Assembly (NCBI RefSeq): GCF_000205025.1
Contig: NZ_GL883690.1
Coordinates: 43,714 to 107,713 of the forward strand
Source of the DNA: Parasutterella excrementihominis YIT 11859
GTDB lineage: Bacteria; Pseudomonadota; Gammaproteobacteria; Burkholderiales; Burkholderiaceae_F
Reading direction: 5' to 3'
DNA: 64,000 nt
Numbering within the stretch: the first letter of the stretch is position 1; every line of letters begins with the position of its first letter. The notes beneath the pieces are model-generated. The model was not told where the DNA came from, searched no databases, and was given only the letters and a program-made list of their open reading frames with translations. Shown here one piece after another: positions 16,486-24,756 of this stretch. The translations under genes and the position numbers were made by a program.

Positions 16486-17892
16486 TTATTCCGTTTTCAA
16501 GAGCTTCCCGGGATTCATGATGCCCTTCGGATCAAAAGCGTTTTTGATCTTGCGCATCATTTCAATCTCCAAAGGATCCTTGAATTGGTAATTATGGTCA
16601 AGTTTCAGCATTCCGATGCCGTGTTCGGCTGAAATCGAGCCCTCGAATTTATTAACCTGACTATAAAGAATTTCTCGAATTCCTTCTTCATTTCGGTAGG
16701 TTGCACCCGGGTCTTCGGGACTGACGAAATTGAAATGAAGGTTTCCGTCGCCCAAGTGCCCATAGATAGAAAGCCCGAGCCAGGGATAAGCGGATAAAAG
16801 CATTGCGCTTGTTTCTTCGACGAACTCAGGGATTAAAGAAATGGGGAGGCTGACATCGCTATGGATACTGCCGCCGGCCGTTCTGTCGGCCAGAGGGATT
16901 GATTCGCGAACATGCCAGAAGGTATGGGAATCCTGCAGAGAGCTGGCAATGGCGGCATCGGTGATTTCTCCGTCTTCAAACGCACCTTCCAAGATGTGTT
17001 CCATCATGCTTTCCTGAGGCTTCTTTTCCAGAGAAAGTTCAACCAATACTTTCCAGGGAGAGTCGCTGAGCGGAGGCACTTCGATATCAGACAGGTACTT
17101 TTTAACTCGCTCGATCGGCAAATCGCTGATCAACTCGAAAGCTGTCAGAGAAGAGCCGGCTTTCATCTTGAATCGGTTCAGAAGCTTTCCGGCGTCCTGA
17201 ATACTGTTCAGACAGCAAAAAGCAGTTTCCTTTTCTTTCGCCGCCGGGAAGAGTTTCAGAACGACGGCAGTAATAATGCCGATGGTTCCTTCGCTGCCCA
17301 AGAATAAATCTTTGAAATCGTATCCGGTGTTGTCCTTACGAAGACGTCTCAAACCGTTGTAAATGCGGCCGTCGGGAAGGACGACTTCAACGCCGAGAAC
17401 CAAGTCGCGTGTTGTTCCGTAACGCAGTACGGCTACTCCGCCGGCATTACAGGCACAGCAGCCGCCGATGGTTGCGTTGCCTTCTGCCGCAAAAGACAGC
17501 GGGAAGAAACGATTAACACTTTCTGCAGCTTCATGCACTTCGGCCAATGTCATTCCGGCTTGAACGGTTAATGTGTCTGAAAGTGGGTCCGCGTCGATGA
17601 CGTTTTTCATTTTTGTCATGGACAGGACGATTTCAGCATCCGGTCGATAAGTTGTCGCTGCGCCTGTCAGACTTGTATTGCCGCCCTGGGTGACGATGGG
17701 AACGTTGTATTGAGCGCAAAGTTTGACGATCTTTGAAACTTGTTCGGTGGTAGAGGGGCGGACGACAGCCAAAGGCTTTGAGACGTAGTGGTCTGTGAAA
17801 TCATCCGTGTAAGGTCCGAAAAGAGCCGGATCATCAATGACGTTATTGAGGCCGACAATTTCGGCAAAAAGCGATTTGAGTTCTTCTTTCAT
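16486..17892 (-). CDS. FAD-linked D-2-hydroxyacid dehydrogenase (GlcD/D-lactate dehydrogenase family)
   Basis: 468 aa, soluble. The N-terminal PCMH-type FAD domain shows VTQGGNTSLTGAATTY and a pyrophosphate region NAGGVAVLRYGTTRDLVLG, then LFLGSEGTIGIIT; the C-terminal oxidase domain has YGHLGDGNLHFNF and SAEHGIGMLKLD, the metal/substrate histidines. It probably oxidises a D-2-hydroxyacid such as lactate, glycolate or 2-hydroxyglutarate, passing electrons to a flavoprotein or quinone. First gene of the operon, 14 nt upstream of the asparaginase-like gene. Confidence 0.88.
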   Translation of the reverse strand: MKEELKSLFAEIVGLNNVIDDPALFGPYTDDFTDHYVSKPLAVVRPSTTEQVSKIVKLCAQYNVPIVTQGGNTSLTGAATTYRPDAEIVLSMTKMKNVIDADPLSDTLTVQAGMTLAEVHEAAESVNRFFPLSFAAEGNATIGGCCACNAGGVAVLRYGTTRDLVLGVEVVLPDGRIYNGLRRLRKDNTGYDFKDLFLGSEGTIGIITAVVLKLFPAAKEKETAFCCLNSIQDAGKLLNRFKMKAGSSLTAFELISDLPIERVKKYLSDIEVPPLSDSPWKVLVELSLEKKPQESMMEHILEGAFEDGEITDAAIASSLQDSHTFWHVRESIPLADRTAGGSIHSDVSLPISLIPEFVEETSAMLLSAYPWLGLSIYGHLGDGNLHFNFVSPEDPGATYRNEEGIREILYSQVNKFEGSISAEHGIGMLKLDHNYQFKDPLEIEMMRKIKNAFDPKGIMNPGKLLKTE

Positions 17893-18055
17893 GGCTTTTC
17901 TGAGCAGTAAATATTCAGGAAAGTTTAGTCAAAAAATTCGCCCTTTTACCCTGATAAAAATATCGATCGAACAGATTCCTTGAAAATATTGTGATCCATA
18001 GTTTTCTATGCAAAAGATTTGACGGTTAAGATGTCTTTTTTTAGGAGGATGTTCG

Positions 18056-18958
18056 GTGCAGTCTCTTTGGATGGTGGTTGCGGCATTGTTTTATGCCTTT
18101 TATGCCGTATTCGTGAAATATTCCGGATTCGAAGGCATCGGTAGCTGGGAAATTCTCTTTTTCAGATCAATTTTCGGCGTTGTCCTCTTTTACGGCGTTA
18201 TGCGTTTCAGTGGAATTACGCTTTCCACAACTCATCCTTGGCAGCATTTGATCCGCTCGATGTGCGGCACTCTTTCAATCATCTGCGGCATTTATTCCGT
18301 CTCTCATCTGAATATCGGACTGGCGATGACATTGAATTACACGTCGCCGTTGTTTGTCGGGGCTTACATTCTGACGACTTCCCTGCTCCATCACGCTCGA
18401 GTGAACTGGGGGCTGATGGCGATGGTGCTTTTCGGTTTTATCGGCGTCGTGATCATGCTCGGACCAACCATCGGACCGCATGAATACTATGCCGCTGTAG
18501 TGGGTTTAGCCGCGGGCTTTTTCACTGCAAATGCCACAACGTTTGTTAAGAAACTCGGCATGCTTCATGAGCCGGAAACACGAATTATTTTTTACCTTGT
18601 TCTGGTCGGTGCGATTTGCGGCCTCATCGGAACATTCCTCACCGGCGGCTTCCATCCCTGGAGCGTTAAGGGCGCCTTATACATTTTGGGACTTTGTATC
18701 TGTGCAACCGGCGGTCAATTCTGTCTGACCAGAGCTTTCTCCAGAGGCAATCTGGTTCTGTCGAGTTCTCTTCAGTACACCGTCATTCTTTTCTCAACGA
18801 TTTTGGGAGAAATCCTTTTCCTCGAACCGGCGACCTTCCCTGTTATTTGCGGAATGCTGATTATTGTTTTCTCCGGATTGATGTCGAGTTACTTCGTTCG
18901 TCGGGAAAATAAGTTCTTGAAAGAAAAGGCAAAGGCCTCGCAATCAAAAACTGCCTAG
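18056..18958 (+). CDS. DMT-superfamily (EamA) transporter
   Basis: 300 aa, about ten membrane spans in two EamA repeats (residues ~1-135 and ~150-285). Starts at GTG with an excellent AGGAGG 7 nt upstream. Typical segments are WEILFFRSIFGVVLFYGVM and GLCICATGGQFCLTRAFSRG. These proteins usually export amino acids or related metabolites; the substrate here is not determinable. Divergent from the GlcD-like operon. Confidence 0.88.
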   Translation: MQSLWMVVAALFYAFYAVFVKYSGFEGIGSWEILFFRSIFGVVLFYGVMRFSGITLSTTHPWQHLIRSMCGTLSIICGIYSVSHLNIGLAMTLNYTSPLFVGAYILTTSLLHHARVNWGLMAMVLFGFIGVVIMLGPTIGPHEYYAAVVGLAAGFFTANATTFVKKLGMLHEPETRIIFYLVLVGAICGLIGTFLTGGFHPWSVKGALYILGLCICATGGQFCLTRAFSRGNLVLSSSLQYTVILFSTILGEILFLEPATFPVICGMLIIVFSGLMSSYFVRRENKFLKEKAKASQSKTA

Positions 18959-18982
18959 TCTAAACCGTTATCTTTTTTTCTA

Positions 18983-19017
18983 TCGCCGGCACTTCCTCGC
19001 TGAGGATGTTCCGGCGA
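18983..19017 (+). terminator. Terminator after DMT transporter gene
   Basis: Stem TCGCCGG / CCGGCGA extended inward by AC/GT and TCCTC/GAGGA, followed by ATTTCTTCT. A TTTTTTT run lies just before the stem. Confidence 0.75.
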
Positions 19018-19121
19018 ATTTCTTCTAAGTTTGGTCCCTGAAATGCTCTCAATATTTCAGCACATCACTCCACTCTTCCTATAATGGAAAAATTGTTTGC
19101 GAATCATAAGGAACAAAAAAT

Positions 19122-20585
19122 ATGAAATTTTCAATGGTTAGCGGTGATGTTTTAAAGCTCGAATGCGGAGCTCTGGTTGTCGGAATTCCTGCCGGCGGTC
19201 TTACTCCGACTGCCGAAGCGCTCGATAAGGCTTCCGAAGGCGTCGTCTCTCGCTGGATTGAAGCCGGAGATATACATCCTTGCGTCGGCAAGGTTGCGGT
19301 TTTCCGCGACTTCCCCGGATGTAAGGCCGAACGTGTTGTGTTCGTCGGCTTAGGAAAATGCAAAGCCAGAGACTTCCAGCGTGTTTTAAAACTCGGTATC
19401 GACAATGCTTACCTTGGCAAAGAAGTCGTCCTGACCACCCTTGAGTGGCTGCCGGATGAAGTTCCTGAATGGATCGCCGAACAGTCCGGTTTTATTGCCT
19501 GCACAGCCCTTGATCGCCCTAAGAACTACAAAACGTTTGACATCAACTGGAAGAAGCCTAAAAACATTGACCTCTACGTTCCTGATGAAAACAAGGACGT
19601 TGAAAAAGCTTATGCCGAAGGCGTATCCGTCGGTGTCGGTGTTCAGATGGCTAAACAGTACGGAGATATGCCGGCAAATCTCTGCACACCGAAGTTTATG
19701 GCTGAAGAATGCATGAAACTTGCCGGTTCTCTGGGTCTTGACGTTACCGTCTTCGACGAAAAAGCCATGGAAAAACTGGGTATGGGATGCCTGCTCGGTG
19801 TAGCTAAAGGCTCTCACCAGAAACCTCGTATGGTGGTCATTGAATACCACGGCGGCAAGAAGGACGATACTCCGGTTGCTTTGGTCGGTAAAGGACTGAC
19901 GTTTGACTCCGGTGGCATTTCTTTGAAACCCGCTAAGGGAATGGACGAAATGAAATACGACATGTGCGGCGCTGCTGCCATGATCGCTTCTATCGCAACC
20001 GCTGCAGCCATGAAGCTGCCGGTGAACATCGTTGCTGCCGTCGGCTTTACAGAAAATATGCCCGGAAGTTCCGCAACTAAACCGGGAGACATTCTCAAGA
20101 GCTATGCCGGCAAGACCGTTGAAGTTTTGAATACCGATGCCGAAGGTCGTTTGGTTCTCTGCGATGTTCTCGCCTATACCATCGATAAGTTCAAACCGAA
20201 GTGCGTTGTGGACGCAGCCACTTTGACCGGCGCATGCGTTGTTGCTTTAGGCAACGACATAGCAGGTTTGTTCTCCAACGATGAAGAACTGGCTGTGTCC
20301 CTCATGATGGCCGGCGACACTGCTATGGATCCGGTCTGGAGAATGCCTCTGGATATTTCCTTTACCAAGGCTTTGAAGAGCAACTTTGCCGATCTCGCCA
20401 ATATCAGCGACTCTCGCGGCGCCGGTGCCTGCACCGCCGCTGCCTTCTTGGAAGAATTTGTCGGTGATACACCGTGGGCTCACTTGGACATCGCAGGTGT
20501 TGCTAATAAGAGCGGAAAAGAAAAAGGGTCAACCGGCCGTCCGGTTCCCCTTCTGATTAACTTCTTAAAAGATCAGGCTGAATAA
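19122..20585 (+). CDS. pepA: Leucyl aminopeptidase (M17 family)
   Basis: Cytoplasmic two-metal aminopeptidase releasing N-terminal residues from peptides. 487 aa, normal length. The catalytic C-terminal half shows the metal ligands in order: Lys/Asp in VGKGLTFDSGG, Asp in YDMCGAAAM, and the signature NTDAEGRLVL with Asp and Glu. The N-terminal macro-like domain spans residues ~1-160. Followed by a strong terminator. It would supply free amino acids to the catabolic genes of this window. Confidence 0.94.
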   Translation: MKFSMVSGDVLKLECGALVVGIPAGGLTPTAEALDKASEGVVSRWIEAGDIHPCVGKVAVFRDFPGCKAERVVFVGLGKCKARDFQRVLKLGIDNAYLGKEVVLTTLEWLPDEVPEWIAEQSGFIACTALDRPKNYKTFDINWKKPKNIDLYVPDENKDVEKAYAEGVSVGVGVQMAKQYGDMPANLCTPKFMAEECMKLAGSLGLDVTVFDEKAMEKLGMGCLLGVAKGSHQKPRMVVIEYHGGKKDDTPVALVGKGLTFDSGGISLKPAKGMDEMKYDMCGAAAMIASIATAAAMKLPVNIVAAVGFTENMPGSSATKPGDILKSYAGKTVEVLNTDAEGRLVLCDVLAYTIDKFKPKCVVDAATLTGACVVALGNDIAGLFSNDEELAVSLMMAGDTAMDPVWRMPLDISFTKALKSNFADLANISDSRGAGACTAAAFLEEFVGDTPWAHLDIAGVANKSGKEKGSTGRPVPLLINFLKDQAE

Positions 20586-20602
20586 AAAGCTTTGATTCGC
20601 CG

Positions 20603-20624
20603 CGGGGCTTCGGCCCCGTTTTTT
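20603..20624 (+). terminator. Rho-independent terminator after pepA
   Basis: Stem CGGGGC / GCCCCG with TTCG tetraloop and TTTTTT tail. Confidence 0.92.
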
Positions 20625-20667
20625 GTCCTATTATTTCAAGCATTCCTCAACCTCTTCGTCTCTAAAA

Positions 20668-21705
20668 ATGATCCGATTTGAATGCGACTACGCCGAAGGC
20701 GCCCATCCTAAAGTTTTAGAAGCTCTGGTTAAGACCAATTTTGAACAATCTCCCGGTTACGGAGCAGATTCCCATTGCGCACATGCTCAGGAACTCATTC
20801 GTGAAGCCTGTGAAGATCCTTTGGCCAATGTTTACTTTGTCACAGGCGGAACACCTGCCAATGTAACGGTCATAGCTTCGCTTTTGAGACCTTATCAAGG
20901 TTGTGTCTGCTGCAAGAGCGGTCATATCAATGTTCATGAAGCCGGTGCCGTTGAAGCGACGGGACATAAGGTCATTGGTCTGGAAGGCAAAGACGGAAAA
21001 CTCTCTGCCGAAACACTCAGAAATTATCTTGAAAGCTATTGGGCTGATCCGACACATGAACACATGGTCCAGCCCGGCATGGTCTATATTTCCTCGCCCA
21101 CTGAATTAGGAACTGTCTATTCCAAATCGGAACTTCAGGCTCTTTCTGAAGTTTGTCAGGAATTTGTGATTCCGCTTTATCTTGATGGCGCTCGTCTTGG
21201 CTACGGCTTACAAAGCCCGGGCAACGACGTCACTTTGGAAGATATCGATCGCCTGACCGATGTTTTCTATATTGGCGGAACAAAGGTCGGTATTTTGATG
21301 GGGGAAGCGATTGTATTTCCGAGAGGCAACGGCTTAGACGCCAATTTCCAGAGCATGATTAAGCAGAATTGCTCTATGCTCGCAAAAGGACGCCTCCTCG
21401 GCGTTCAGTTTGAAGCCTTATTTACAGACGGTCTTTACGAAGAAATGGGTAAACACGCCGTTGATCAGGCAATGAGAATTAAAGAAGCTTTTAAAGATAA
21501 AGGCTATCGTTTCTTAGTGGACTCTCCGTCTAATCAGCAATTTTTATTCCTTCCTCGAGATGCAAAAGACAAACTTTCTAAAGATTATGCATTTGAATGT
21601 GAAGGTAACGTCGGACAAGAGGAATTCTTAGTTCGTTTTTGCACAAGTTGGGCAACTCCGAAAGAAAGCGTAGATAAACTTCTTGAAAGTATTAAATCGC
21701 TGTAA
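20668..21705 (+). CDS. ltaE: Low-specificity L-threonine aldolase
   Basis: PLP enzyme splitting L-threonine/allo-threonine into glycine and acetaldehyde. 345 aa. Begins MIRFECDYAEGAHPKVLEAL; PLP-site features are VTGGTPANVT, LDGARLGYGL and the Schiff-base Lys in YIGGTKVG. The ATG at 20668 is chosen because an in-frame TTG at 20623 falls inside the pepA terminator T-run. No clear ribosome-binding site. Single gene between two strong terminators. The assignment to the aldolase family is firm; related beta-eliminating lyases cannot be fully excluded. Confidence 0.88.
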   Translation: MIRFECDYAEGAHPKVLEALVKTNFEQSPGYGADSHCAHAQELIREACEDPLANVYFVTGGTPANVTVIASLLRPYQGCVCCKSGHINVHEAGAVEATGHKVIGLEGKDGKLSAETLRNYLESYWADPTHEHMVQPGMVYISSPTELGTVYSKSELQALSEVCQEFVIPLYLDGARLGYGLQSPGNDVTLEDIDRLTDVFYIGGTKVGILMGEAIVFPRGNGLDANFQSMIKQNCSMLAKGRLLGVQFEALFTDGLYEEMGKHAVDQAMRIKEAFKDKGYRFLVDSPSNQQFLFLPRDAKDKLSKDYAFECEGNVGQEEFLVRFCTSWATPKESVDKLLESIKSL

Positions 21706-21724
21706 TTGTTAAAAAAGAGAAATT

Positions 21725-21750
21725 GAGGCCCTAATCGGCCTCTTTTTTTT
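21725..21750 (+). terminator. Rho-independent terminator after threonine aldolase
   Basis: Stem GAGGCC / GGCCTC, 6-nt loop CTAATC, then eight Ts. Confidence 0.92.
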
Positions 21751-21864
21751 ATCTAAATAAAACAGAATCTGTTAATTTAATTACTTCCTAATAAAATAAC
21801 ATTTTAAATTAAATACTGGTATTTTATACAAATTCTATTTGATTATTGGTCTTATTAATAAAAA

Positions 21865-21876
21865 TGTTATATAACA
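21865..21876. repeat. Perfect palindrome upstream of small gene
   Basis: TGTTATATAACA, 12 bp, in an AT-rich stretch 82 nt before the gene at 21958. Possible operator; AT-richness makes chance occurrence plausible. Confidence 0.35.
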
Positions 21877-21957
21877 AAAACTAATGGTATTGAATTTGTT
21901 ACGCCATTTTTTAACGCAAGTCGATATATCGTATTGGCAAAGGATAAGAAGTAGAGA

Positions 21958-22323
21958 ATGCCAAGACGATGGTCTAAATTACAGAGAAGAATTTACACAA
22001 TTTTTGATCTGAATATACGTTTACAGTTTCATTGTGCGATTTACAGAATTCCTGGCCATGTTGATTCCGTGTGTCCGAGATATTTTCTGATGCTGAATGA
22101 TGAAATTATTTGGGACTGGCCAAAAGATTGTTCCGCCAAGCTGAACTACAAAGAAATGTATTTGGTTTATAGAAGTTCGGCAAGCGACATTTCAGATTTG
22201 ATTAACGTTTATCTCAATGCGGACAGGCAATCATTCATTATACTCAAAGATGATTGGGAACTTTGGATATTTTCCGAGCTGCTGACCGTAGAATTGGACG
22301 AAGATAATGGGACGATGTTCTAG
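21958..22323 (+). CDS. Small protein, possible SF0329 family
   Basis: 121 aa. The opening PRRWSKLQRRIYTIFDLNI and the later LNDEIIWDWPKDC recall the small SF0329-type proteins of unknown function (usually starting with a WSKLK-like motif). Rich in aromatic residues, no signal peptide or membrane span. It sits alone in an AT-rich block bounded by a strong terminator and an unfilled 398-bp spacer, which suggests recent acquisition. A weak GTAGAG-type ribosome-binding site precedes the ATG. Confidence 0.6.
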   Translation: MPRRWSKLQRRIYTIFDLNIRLQFHCAIYRIPGHVDSVCPRYFLMLNDEIIWDWPKDCSAKLNYKEMYLVYRSSASDISDLINVYLNADRQSFIILKDDWELWIFSELLTVELDEDNGTMF

Positions 22324-22721
22324 TAAATATCGATCCGAAAGTCTCAAATGCTGTAGAAAGGATAATCAGTGCCAGAATAAATACCGGTCAAATTTCTATG
22401 AAAAATAAAAATATTAACGGAGATGAAAATAACTGAAAAATTCTCTAGGGTAAAAGGCATTCCTCCTTTGTTAAATAAGGAGTGAGACATATATTGTGTA
22501 AAAAAAAATAATCTAGTGGCAAATATTTTCAGGAGAAAAAGTGAATTAGAAAGATAAATGAGAGGATTTCTCGAGGAGTAGAATCTTATTTAAATTGAGT
22601 TAATATTTTTGGAGAATATTAATCGAGCTCTAGTAATAAGTAATGTTTTAATTTTATCTTTCAATATTTCTAGGAGAAAGTTTTGAGTAATTAACTTTAT
22701 CCTTTTAAATAGGAATGTAGA
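22324..22721. other. 398-bp AT-rich spacer without a gene
   Basis: No credible coding sequence on either strand; GGAGAAAAAGTG near 22533 looks like a start site but is followed at once by a stop. It contains two small hairpins, CTCCTT/AAGGAG (22463-22482) and TTAATATT/AATATTAA (22600-22622, 7-nt loop). One may end the transcript of the minus-strand flavoprotein gene. Confidence 0.5.
22600..22622. repeat. AT-rich inverted repeat
   Basis: TTAATATT / AATATTAA with 7-nt loop TTTGGAG, about 100 nt past the stop of the minus-strand flavoprotein gene. Weak terminator or operator candidate. Confidence 0.35.
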
Positions 22722-24149
22722 TTATTTGAGATCCTTCTGTTTCTTCGCAATTTCCTCTCCTGCGATCTTTCCAAAAACAAAGCAGGAAATAAGAGAGTCT
22801 CCGCCTAAACGATCTCTTCCGTGAATACCTCCGGTGACTTCACCGACGGCATAAAGATTCGGAATCGGTTTGCTTTCTTTTCCGATGACTTGGCATTTTT
22901 TATTAATTTTTAACCCGCCGCAGCTGTAGTGAATATCAAACTGCTCTCGTCCGAAATAAAACGGCGGTTTATCAATTTTCTGGGTAAATATCTTCTTCCC
23001 AAAATCTTTATCTTCCCCCAGCTCTGCAAATTTGTTATACCGATCCAGGGTTTCTTGAAGAACTTTAGGGCTGACATGCATTTTCTTGGCCATTTCGGCG
23101 ACGGAGTCGGCCATTCGAACTGTACCGGAGAGAAGTTTGGCATCTAAATCCAAACTCTTTTGTGATTGAGAATCCGTAATGACCCAGAATACTCTGTCCG
23201 GTAAATTCAGGTAGGCTTCTCCGATAGCCTTAACCCCTTTGCTTTCGTCGACGAAACGCTTTCCTGAACTGTCGACAAAAATATCTCCGCCCACATAGTT
23301 GAGCAGTCTGCCGCCTCTGAGCGGAATAAGCTGTATGGCCTCCATATCAACCGTCTGTGCGCCGGTTTTTTCTGCTAATAAAATTCCGTCTCCAGTGGAT
23401 CCGTCAAAGCCTCTGCCCGTCGGATTCGCAGTTGTGAACAATGAAGCATCTAAGCGCTCATCGTATTTCAGACGCATGGGAACGTTTGCCGTGAAACCTC
23501 CTGTGGCAATCACAATATCTTTTGCTTGAAGATCTTCTAATTTCCCCTCTCGGGTTTTGACTCTTACTCCGATAACTTGCCCGTTATTTTCTAAAAGGCT
23601 AACCGCTTCAGTTCTCAGCCGTACCTTGACACCGAGGGAGCGAGCTTTTTGATTCATAATTCGAACGTACGTCATTCCGTTTCGTTTTTGACCGGCAGAA
23701 TGCGCCCGCTGGAACTTTCCGCCCCACGCTTCGAAGACTTGGTCATCGAAAGGGATGCCGATTTCTCTTAACCAATGAAGAGTTGAATGAGCATTATTTA
23801 CTAAGGTATTAACGAGTATTGGATCGCTTTGGAATTCTCCCGCTTCCATGATTTGTCTGAACCAAAGCTCAGGGCTGTCTTTGATGCCCTGCTTCATTTG
23901 AACTTCCGGATCGACTGCATTGACTGAGCCCCCGGAAAGTGCAGAATGTCCTCCTACGAAAGCCGCTTTATCGATAAGAAGAGTATTTTTTACGCCGCTT
24001 TGTGCAGCAGAAACTGCAGTCGATAAACCGGCTACCCCGATACCGATGATGATTAAATCGAATTTCTTTTCGGCATCTGACTGCGCAAAAACCGAAAGTG
24101 GAAAAGCAGCGAACAAACTCAAACCTGCTGCAAAGCTTCTTCTAAGCAT
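22722..24149 (-). CDS. Exported FAD-dependent fumarate-reductase-like flavoprotein
   Basis: 475 aa. Twin-arginine-like signal (MLRRSFAAGLSLFAAFPLSVFAQ), FAD_binding_2 fold with dinucleotide motif IIIGIGVAGLSTAVSAAQSG, then GGHSALSGGSVNAVDPEVQ. Active-site-region motifs are IHYSCGGL and GIHGRDRLGGDSL, so the His and one Arg that bind carboxylates in fumarate reductases look present, while the proton-donor Arg position after GKRFVDE is not obviously Arg. No haem CXXCH and no FMN_bind domain, so electrons must come from a separate partner. Overlaps the regulator gene by 8 nt: third gene of a kinase-regulator-flavoprotein operon. Confidence 0.86.
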   Translation of the reverse strand: MLRRSFAAGLSLFAAFPLSVFAQSDAEKKFDLIIIGIGVAGLSTAVSAAQSGVKNTLLIDKAAFVGGHSALSGGSVNAVDPEVQMKQGIKDSPELWFRQIMEAGEFQSDPILVNTLVNNAHSTLHWLREIGIPFDDQVFEAWGGKFQRAHSAGQKRNGMTYVRIMNQKARSLGVKVRLRTEAVSLLENNGQVIGVRVKTREGKLEDLQAKDIVIATGGFTANVPMRLKYDERLDASLFTTANPTGRGFDGSTGDGILLAEKTGAQTVDMEAIQLIPLRGGRLLNYVGGDIFVDSSGKRFVDESKGVKAIGEAYLNLPDRVFWVITDSQSQKSLDLDAKLLSGTVRMADSVAEMAKKMHVSPKVLQETLDRYNKFAELGEDKDFGKKIFTQKIDKPPFYFGREQFDIHYSCGGLKINKKCQVIGKESKPIPNLYAVGEVTGGIHGRDRLGGDSLISCFVFGKIAGEEIAKKQKDLK

Positions 24150-24756
24150 TTAAAACTCCGATTTTGCGTAAAAACGTTGCCATCTCGACAGCGCTGGTGA
24201 CATTAAGTTTGCTGCAGAGGTTTGCTCGGTGCATTTTTACGGTCCTCTCGCTGATACCAAGGCTGTAGCCTATGACTTTATTGAGCTCCCCTTTGGCGAC
24301 TCCGAGAACGACCTCTTTTTCACGGGGCGTCAGAGAATCATAGATTTTTCGGAGTGTTTCTATCTCATTGCCGGATTCGTATTCTTCCATACTGGCCGTG
24401 ACAGCTTTCTTGACAGCGGCTAGCAAGCGTTCGGGTTTAGCCGATTTTTGAAGAAAATCAGAAGCGCCGCGTTTTAAGGCGTGGACGGCCATGTCTAATT
24501 CTCCGTGTCCGGAAAGAAATATAATCGGAAGGAGGCAGTCCTTTTGATTCAGTTTAACCTGAAGCTCCATGCCGGTCATATCCGGCATACGGACATCCAA
24601 AATGATGCACCCGGGACGATTCATGTCGTCTTCTTCCAAAAAGCGATAAGCGCTGTCATACTCTTTGATTTCCAGACCCATCATGCTCAGAAAAAACGAA
24701 GAAGAAGATCGTGCATCCGCATCATCATCCACAATACGAACCAGCGGGGTTGTCAT
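24142..24756 (-). CDS. FixJ/LuxR-type response regulator
   Basis: 204 aa. Receiver domain residues ~1-120: acidic pocket IVDDDADA, phosphoacceptor Asp in ILDVRMPDMTG, Ser in FLSGHGE and Lys in FLQKSAKP. C-terminal LuxR HTH ~140-200: SLTPREKEVVLGVAKG and ISERTVKMHRANLCSKL. Pairs with the kinase gene, overlapping by 4 nt (ATGA). Closest relatives by architecture are TtrR/FixJ-like regulators of anaerobic respiration. Likely activates the adjacent flavoprotein gene, the divergent molybdoenzyme operon, or both. Confidence 0.92.
   Translation of the reverse strand: MTTPLVRIVDDDADARSSSSFFLSMMGLEIKEYDSAYRFLEEDDMNRPGCIILDVRMPDMTGMELQVKLNQKDCLLPIIFLSGHGELDMAVHALKRGASDFLQKSAKPERLLAAVKKAVTASMEEYESGNEIETLRKIYDSLTPREKEVVLGVAKGELNKVIGYSLGISERTVKMHRANLCSKLNVTSAVEMATFLRKIGVLNA

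Noticed and set aside
22520..22560. Possible small gene after GGAGAAAAAGTG
   Set aside because: GTG AAT is followed immediately by TAG.
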